From: Pseudomonadota bacterium
GTDB taxonomy: Bacteria; Pseudomonadota; Gammaproteobacteria; JAKAQQ01
DNA: 48,298 bases
Reading direction: 5' to 3'
Assembly: GCA_027365475.1 (NCBI GenBank)
Contig: DAHXNI010000059.1
Coordinates: forward strand, 1 to 48,298
The translations under genes and the position numbers were made by a program. Numbering within the stretch: position 1 is the stretch's first letter; every line of letters begins with the position of its first letter. Below the pieces are notes generated by a model. The model had not been told where the DNA came from and did no database searches. It saw only the letters and a list, made by a program, of their open reading frames with translations. Below, one piece after another: positions 43,634 to 48,298 of this stretch.

Positions 43634-46600
43634 TCACCGGTGCGGGCGATAAATTGTTACATGAAGAGGGTAGGCCGGAAGCCAGTGCGGAGCATGCACC
43701 ACGGGTCGTGGATGCATTTTGAATTCCAGCATCAGGTCGTGTATAGCGGTGAGCAGCTGCTGATCACGTCCTTTAATCAGAGCTCCCGGTTCATCATGGA
43801 CCACCTGTTTCGGTTGGACACCATAGTTTTCAACTGTCCAATGCCCCTGCCGGTTAAAAAGTGCAATCTCCGAGATGACCACAATTCCGCCATCCTTCAA
43901 GACGGTTGGCCTGAAATAACCGCGAACCCCGCCCCAGGTGCGGCTTCCAATGACCGGGCCCAGATGATATTTCTCAAACTCGTAAGCGAAAATGTCGCCA
44001 TCTGATGCGGATCCATGGTTTACGAGGGCAGCCATATAGCCTGGGAACACGTTGGCGGGTACCCGGAAAATTCCACGTTGACGGTCGACAAAATAAGCGA
44101 TCAGACGCCGTGTCAGTCGGTCGAAAAGCATATCGTCTATGAACCCACCAGTATTCCAGCGTTCGTCTATGATCAGTGCCTTTTTGTGGAGTTGGTGATA
44201 AAACTGGCGGATGAACTCGTTTAACCCAAGTCCACCCATGTTACCAAGGTAGATGTAACCGATCTGGCCACCTGACAGTCTGTTCACGAGACGGCGGTTG
44301 TGACGAATCCAAGCGAGCAGGTGCAGTTTGTACTGATTCGCGATCGGGTGCACTCGGATGACCCAGCTGTTTAGCCCTGTGGGATTGGTGGCAAGACGCA
44401 GTCGTACCGTTTTGCCGATGGTATGTTCAAGTAACGCATAGGGATTCACGGGCGCACGCAGAGGGATGCCATTTATGGAGATGAGATAATCGCCCACGTG
44501 GACTCGCAGGCCAGGTTGAGCGAGCGGTGCTGCATAGTTTTTGAGGGTATTGTTTCCGTGAAAAATTCGTGTCAAGCGATAACGCCCACTTTTCCGATCA
44601 AGCGCGAGATGTGCACCTAAAAGGCCGGTCCCAACAGCCGGAGAGTGGTAGCCGTCTGCTCCGCCGAACACGAACATGTGGGATTCATCCAGTGAGCCGA
44701 TCATATTCCCGATGAGGTAGTTGAGGTCTTGGCGCGTAGCAACATCGGGCAGTAGTCGGGCATAACGCAATCCAATCCGTTTCCAGTCGTAGCCGTTAAA
44801 ATCAGGGTTGACAAAATAATCCTGTACCCGACGCCAAGCGGCCCAGTACATTTCATGCCACTCCTCGGGGGGATTGATCTGGATCCAAAGATGGTGAAGG
44901 TTGATCGGTTTTCCCTTCATCGGACCGGGTGTGACGGGTCGATAGAAAAAGTGCGGACCTGTGGCATAGAGGACCGTTTTTTGGTTATGGCTCAGCACGA
45001 AGGAAGAGGCACCCACGATCCAGGGAAGACTTCTGCGTTTCTTAAGGGAGTAACGATCGATGGCGGGAGGGGAGACAGGCAGGGGTCCATTGACCGTTGT
45101 GATGGGCTGACTGGCGTAGTAGAGTGCAGTGGGTGTGGCTACCAGTTCGCTGATATTCGTAGGCGGCACCGGAAGCTGGACAGCCCGGCCCATCATACCG
45201 TGCCAATCGATCACAAACGGTTTGATCGCTGCGGGACGCCGAGCAGCTTGATGTGGCCCGACCGGGGGTCGGGGTTTGGATATCCGTTTCGGAATACCGC
45301 GTACCGCGAGAGGCGAGGGAGTGGCTGGGTTGAGCGTGATCGCATAGATTCCATCGGCATCGATTGACGCAAAGTTCATGCCGGTCGCGCTGAGTGCTGG
45401 GTTGGTATGGCGGGCCGAGACGAAATAAAGATAGCGTCCACTGGGGTCAAAAGTTGGTAGAACGTCTGGTGTATAGCCGCGGGTGATTGGATGTTCGTGC
45501 CCGTTGGTGATGTGATCAATCCAAATGACTGGAATGCCGTTATCGTTCGTTCGGCTGTAGGTCAGCCAGTCTGAATCGGGAGACCAAGCGTAGTTATGGA
45601 ACCAGCTGTATCGGTCTTTGGCGACTAGGCGTACCTTCCGTGTCGCAATGTTGACAATCCAAAGTCTTCGGTCGCTGTCGGAAAAAGCAAGCCAATGGCT
45701 GTTGGGCGACCAACGTGGGGCAGACAGGCTGCCTGATACAAACCGGGTGAGGACCTCGACCCGGTGCGGGTAGCTATTCGAGCGGACGGCGATTTCGCTG
45801 TGGCCGGTTTGATCGGTGACATAGGCGACCCAGTGACGGTTAGGCGATTCAGTCGCCATTCGGAGATTGGCACGAGAAGTCGGCGTGAGGTTTTCCTGAG
45901 TGCCATGACGGAGCGGAACCCTGAACACGTTGCCTCGCGCATCAAAAAGCGCGAAGTGTCCGCCTGTGGAAAGTGCGTAACTGCGAATGGCATGCCAGGC
46001 TTTGGCCCAGTATGGGTGGCGCCGCACGCCGTCCAACGGGAGGCGTACCCTGATCCGCACGAGCCGGTGTTGGGGTAGTTTATACCAATATAGATGACCG
46101 GCCTCCTGGAAGACGATGCCAGTATTGCCGAGGCTGGGCCAGTCGACGTCATAGTGACGGAAAAAGGTCAGCTGTCGTTTATGTCCCGTTTTGATATTGG
46201 ATGACCATAAATTGAGCGTACCCGAAGCGCCGCGGTCCGATGCATAGTAAATATGGCGATGCCCCCACATGGGAAAGGTCGAAGTGCCAATCCAGTGTGT
46301 AATGGAACGAATCTGGTGGGTACTGAAATTGTAGAGCCATATTTTTTGAGCCCAGCCGCCACGATAGTGTTTGCGATGGAAGCTCTGGTTCCGGAACAGT
46401 TTGTTATAGGCCACTCGTCTCCCGTGGGGGCTCAAAGCCAAAGGGCCCGTCCAGGGCAGTGGAAGCGCCTTGGCCAGGCCCCCTGTGATGGGCACTTCAA
46501 ATGCTTTGCTGTATTCAGGGCTGGTGCTGTCTCGCTTTGAGAGAAAAATCACGTTTTGACTGTCTGGAGTCCAGCCGATCACGAGCCCGGGGCGATAAGT

Positions 46601-46930
46601 GAGACGCTTGGCATAACCTCCACCTGCGGGCATGAGGTAAACATCGGTACTGCCTTCGTACCAGCCTGAAAATGCAATCCAATGCCCATTAGGTGAGAGT
46701 AGAGCATGCGAGTCGTATCCCGTATCAGCCGTGAGACGTTCCGCCACGCCTCCCTCAGTTGGGATGCGCCACAGGTTCCCGCCCGCTTCAAAAACAATTA
46801 CATGGTTATGAATCGTGGGAAAGCGGATCAGAGCACGGATCGCTGCATTGGCTTGCAACATCCCGGCCCACGCAAACCCCATAAGGCCGATGGTCCACGC
46901 CAGCTTGCGTAATTGAGTTGGTGTGAGCAT
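43634..46930 (-). CDS. Exported Tricorn-like S41 protease
   Basis: A 1098-residue protease related to Tricorn. Signal peptide MLTPTQLRKLAWTIGLMGFAWAGMLQANA, then beta-propeller-like repeats to about residue 650 (VFEAGGNLWRIPTEGG, RLTYRPGLVIGWTPDSQNVIFLS), a C1-type core with SLDESHMFVFGG (counterpart of the Ser-His pair), a PDZ domain (about 800-870), and a second core with the nucleophile Ser976-Asp977 (NHGSASDGDIF) and VISEIALF. Archaeal Tricorn is cytoplasmic; this one should be periplasmic or secreted. GAGGG precedes the ATG. It probably trims peptides, but substrate is unknown. Confidence 0.88.
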   Translation of the reverse strand: MLTPTQLRKLAWTIGLMGFAWAGMLQANAAIRALIRFPTIHNHVIVFEAGGNLWRIPTEGGVAERLTADTGYDSHALLSPNGHWIAFSGWYEGSTDVYLMPAGGGYAKRLTYRPGLVIGWTPDSQNVIFLSKRDSTSPEYSKAFEVPITGGLAKALPLPWTGPLALSPHGRRVAYNKLFRNQSFHRKHYRGGWAQKIWLYNFSTHQIRSITHWIGTSTFPMWGHRHIYYASDRGASGTLNLWSSNIKTGHKRQLTFFRHYDVDWPSLGNTGIVFQEAGHLYWYKLPQHRLVRIRVRLPLDGVRRHPYWAKAWHAIRSYALSTGGHFALFDARGNVFRVPLRHGTQENLTPTSRANLRMATESPNRHWVAYVTDQTGHSEIAVRSNSYPHRVEVLTRFVSGSLSAPRWSPNSHWLAFSDSDRRLWIVNIATRKVRLVAKDRYSWFHNYAWSPDSDWLTYSRTNDNGIPVIWIDHITNGHEHPITRGYTPDVLPTFDPSGRYLYFVSARHTNPALSATGMNFASIDADGIYAITLNPATPSPLAVRGIPKRISKPRPPVGPHQAARRPAAIKPFVIDWHGMMGRAVQLPVPPTNISELVATPTALYYASQPITTVNGPLPVSPPAIDRYSLKKRRSLPWIVGASSFVLSHNQKTVLYATGPHFFYRPVTPGPMKGKPINLHHLWIQINPPEEWHEMYWAAWRRVQDYFVNPDFNGYDWKRIGLRYARLLPDVATRQDLNYLIGNMIGSLDESHMFVFGGADGYHSPAVGTGLLGAHLALDRKSGRYRLTRIFHGNNTLKNYAAPLAQPGLRVHVGDYLISINGIPLRAPVNPYALLEHTIGKTVRLRLATNPTGLNSWVIRVHPIANQYKLHLLAWIRHNRRLVNRLSGGQIGYIYLGNMGGLGLNEFIRQFYHQLHKKALIIDERWNTGGFIDDMLFDRLTRRLIAYFVDRQRGIFRVPANVFPGYMAALVNHGSASDGDIFAYEFEKYHLGPVIGSRTWGGVRGYFRPTVLKDGGIVVISEIALFNRQGHWTVENYGVQPKQVVHDEPGALIKGRDQQLLTAIHDLMLEFKMHPRPVVHAPHWLPAYPLHVTIYRPHR

Positions 46931-47188
46931 GCGTCTGCCCTCATAAAAGGTATATTTCGGAGGTTCGGTTATTGTAAGCCAAGAAAGTCAACTGTCCAAC
47001 GCGTAGACGGCATCTAGCGGTCACTTCACTACCCCTAAATCAAATATCGGGATCGAGTCTGGCAGTAACAGCGACTCGGGCGCAGCCAAGGTTTTCCTAA
47101 GTGAATAGACAGGTCAGATTCATTTGAGTCACAATACACATGGTCTGTTATCGTTCAGCGTTCAGAGTGCCAACTGAGGGTTATTCCC
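46931..47188. promoter_or_regulatory. Divergent promoter region, tricorn-like gene and pal
   Basis: A 258-base gap separates two divergent starts and so must hold both promoters. On the plus strand TTGAGT near 47123 with TTATCG about 18 bases downstream is the nearest pair to a sigma-70 promoter, weak. No clear motif was found for the minus strand. Confidence 0.3.
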
Positions 47189-47851
47189 GTGAAACGAATT
47201 GCATATACCTTGGCCGGACTCGCCTGTGTAGCGCTGGTATCCTGCGCGACACAACATCCTGCCCCACCGCCAGTCAAACCCCATTCATCCACATCTCAGA
47301 CTTTGCCGAACAGTGCGACTGCACTTCCCGCAGCTCAAGTTTTGACACCCCGGGAGCAGCAAAAAGCAGCACTCAAGGCCTGGATGGCGCGTCATCCGGG
47401 CCTAGCTGGCAGATCCGTTTATTTCGATTTCAATCGCTCACGCGTCCATGGGAGATATGAGCAACTTCTGAAGGCTCAGGCTGAATATCTTTTTGCTCAT
47501 GCAAATGCCATCGTGCGGCTTGAAGGTAACTGTGACGAACGAGGCACGGTTGGCTACAACTTGGCTTTGGGCCAGAAACGAGCTCATGCTGTCGCGGACC
47601 TGCTAGAGGCTCTCGGTACCAACCCGAAACAGATCGAGATCGTCAGTTACGGCAAGCAGCGGCCAGTGGCACACGAAAATACTCAAGCCGACTGGGCAGT
47701 GAACCGCCGGGTGGACATCGTGTATGTCAGTGGCCCGCCCAAGGGTTGTTTGCCTAATCTGCCGGGTCGCGATCGTTCGCAACCATCCAGCTGGAAGGAA
47801 CGACAGATGCGGCGCCTCAAAGCGCGCGCCTGCTCAGGCGCCACGTTCTAA
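47189..47851 (+). CDS. pal: Pal-type OmpA-domain lipoprotein with C-terminal tail
   Basis: A 220-residue lipoprotein. The lipobox LVSC puts the lipid anchor at about residue 19; a proline-rich linker leads to an OmpA C-terminal domain that binds peptidoglycan: SVYFDFNRSRV, LEGNCDERGTVGYNLALGQKRA and SYGKQRPVAHENT, as in Pal. Pal proteins usually end shortly after the strand VDIVYV; here about 40 residues follow, basic and with two Cys (GPPKGC, ARACSG). No tol genes are adjacent, so it may be a Pal paralogue. GTG start 47189 follows a GAGGG site. Confidence 0.85.
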   Translation: MKRIAYTLAGLACVALVSCATQHPAPPPVKPHSSTSQTLPNSATALPAAQVLTPREQQKAALKAWMARHPGLAGRSVYFDFNRSRVHGRYEQLLKAQAEYLFAHANAIVRLEGNCDERGTVGYNLALGQKRAHAVADLLEALGTNPKQIEIVSYGKQRPVAHENTQADWAVNRRVDIVYVSGPPKGCLPNLPGRDRSQPSSWKERQMRRLKARACSGATF

Positions 47852-47863
47852 GCGGCTTGAATC

Positions 47864-47893
47864 GATGGGCGCCGTCATCTGGCGGCGCCCATC
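47864..47893 (+). terminator. Hairpin after pal
   Basis: GATGGGCGCC and GGCGCCCATC form a perfect 10-bp inverted repeat with a ten-base loop, starting 13 bases after the pal stop. There is no T-run, but its position fits transcription termination or 3' end protection of the pal mRNA. Confidence 0.5.
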
Positions 47894-48189
47894 TTGGCAG
47901 TGAATGGTGAACGACCTGCCCAGACGGGAATATTGGGCGGCTGTACTGAAACCGAATCAGGATCCACGACATGTCCTCCGGATGGGTAGCGTTGCGGTTG
48001 GGAGTTGAGCAGCAGAACTTTACCAATTCTGGACAGCAAACTTCCTCACGCCTTGAGCTGTGTTGGGTCGCTAGTCGTTGGGATCTCTTCGGCTCTCGTC
48101 AAGATGGACTAAGGTTCGAATGTTGCCACTCGTAGTTCTTTTGAAAGATATCTGATACTTACTAAGCAGTGCATAAGTATCTTCATGCC
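47894..48189. other. Non-coding interval before partial transposase
   Basis: No open frame of note lies here. A perfect 8-bp inverted repeat, GATACTTA at 48154-48161 and TAAGTATC at 48174-48181, lies just downstream (minus strand) of the transposase stop and may be its terminator or part of the element end. Local sequence is more AT-rich than the genes around it. Confidence 0.4.
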
Positions 48190-48298
48190 TCAAGCAGCGT
48201 AGCGCGTTTCGGGGGCTTGAAAGCAGCTGCGCACTCGGTCAGGGCGTTTCTGCAGGAAACGCAGCCGTCTGCTGACGGCGCGATGCAAATCCTCCGGG
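48190..48298 (-). CDS. C-terminal end of probable transposase (partial)
   Basis: A minus-strand frame enters from the window's right edge and ends at TGA (48190-48192). Its 35 residues, PEDLHRAVSRRLRFLQKRP and then DRVRSCFQAPETRYAA, form an amphipathic basic helix followed by an F-x-A-P-E-x-RYA ending. This pattern resembles the C-terminus of IS630-type DDE transposases. The 5' part is outside the window, so family is uncertain. Confidence 0.45.
   Translation of the reverse strand, partial: PEDLHRAVSRRLRFLQKRPDRVRSCFQAPETRYAA

Noticed and set aside
48060-48140. tRNA-like GGTTCGAAT near 48114
   Set aside because: The bases on either side do not form a T-stem, and no acceptor or anticodon stems could be built.
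1-48298. CRISPR arrays, rRNA operons, integrase/attachment sites
   Set aside because: No spaced direct repeats, rRNA signatures or integrase genes were seen in reading the window.

Overview
The window looks like chromosome of a GC-rich gammaproteobacterium. The evidence is gene order and family type rather than any marker RNA: a rpoE-rseA-rseB block leads into lepA-lepB-DUF4845-rnc-era-recO-pdxJ-acpS, a BarA-like hybrid kinase follows, then rlmD, nagZ-hpt-mtnP, csiV and mfd. No rRNA or tRNA gene was found, so genus cannot be named.

Layout. 1-500: decayed IS30-family transposase. 813-4130: a PAS/HD-GYP cyclic-di-GMP phosphodiesterase and a DHA2-type MFS exporter, both on the minus strand. 4640-17310: a tad (tight adherence, type IVb/Flp pilus) locus on the plus strand: Flp pilin, TadG-like and TadE-like proteins, a secreted unknown, a second mini-pilin, CpaB/RcpC, secretin RcpA, an FHA-TadA fusion ATPase, TadB, TadC, a DUF192 protein, a TadD-like lipoprotein, TadE, and an outer-membrane barrel. 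17580-20903: dnaX, recR (no ybaB between them), HIT protein, orn. 21168-30471: the sigma-E module and the lepA-to-acpS block, most genes overlapping by a few bases. 30377-34077: hybrid kinase and periplasmic binding protein on the minus strand. 34126-39208: DEDDy exonuclease, rlmD, CYTH phosphatase, nagZ, hpt, mtnP. 39156-46930: csiV, mfd and an exported Tricorn-like protease on the minus strand. 47189-47851: a Pal-type lipoprotein. 48190-48298: the end of a probable transposase, leaving the window.

How the parts work together. The tad locus encodes most of a pilus machine: secretin in the outer membrane, CpaB as periplasmic partner, TadA motor with TadB/TadC platform, and several substrates carrying a G/xxxxE prepilin site. 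Two usual parts, the prepilin peptidase (TadV/CpaA) and the TadZ/CpaE localisation ATPase, are not in the window. Instead the TadA ATPase has an N-terminal FHA domain and a DUF192 gene sits between tadC and tadD. This variant tad locus is the most unusual system seen here. Secondary points of interest are the binding-protein/hybrid-kinase pair with an HPt-before-receiver order, the exported Tricorn-like protease, the Pal protein with a basic Cys-containing tail, and candidate small ORFs before dnaX and lepB.
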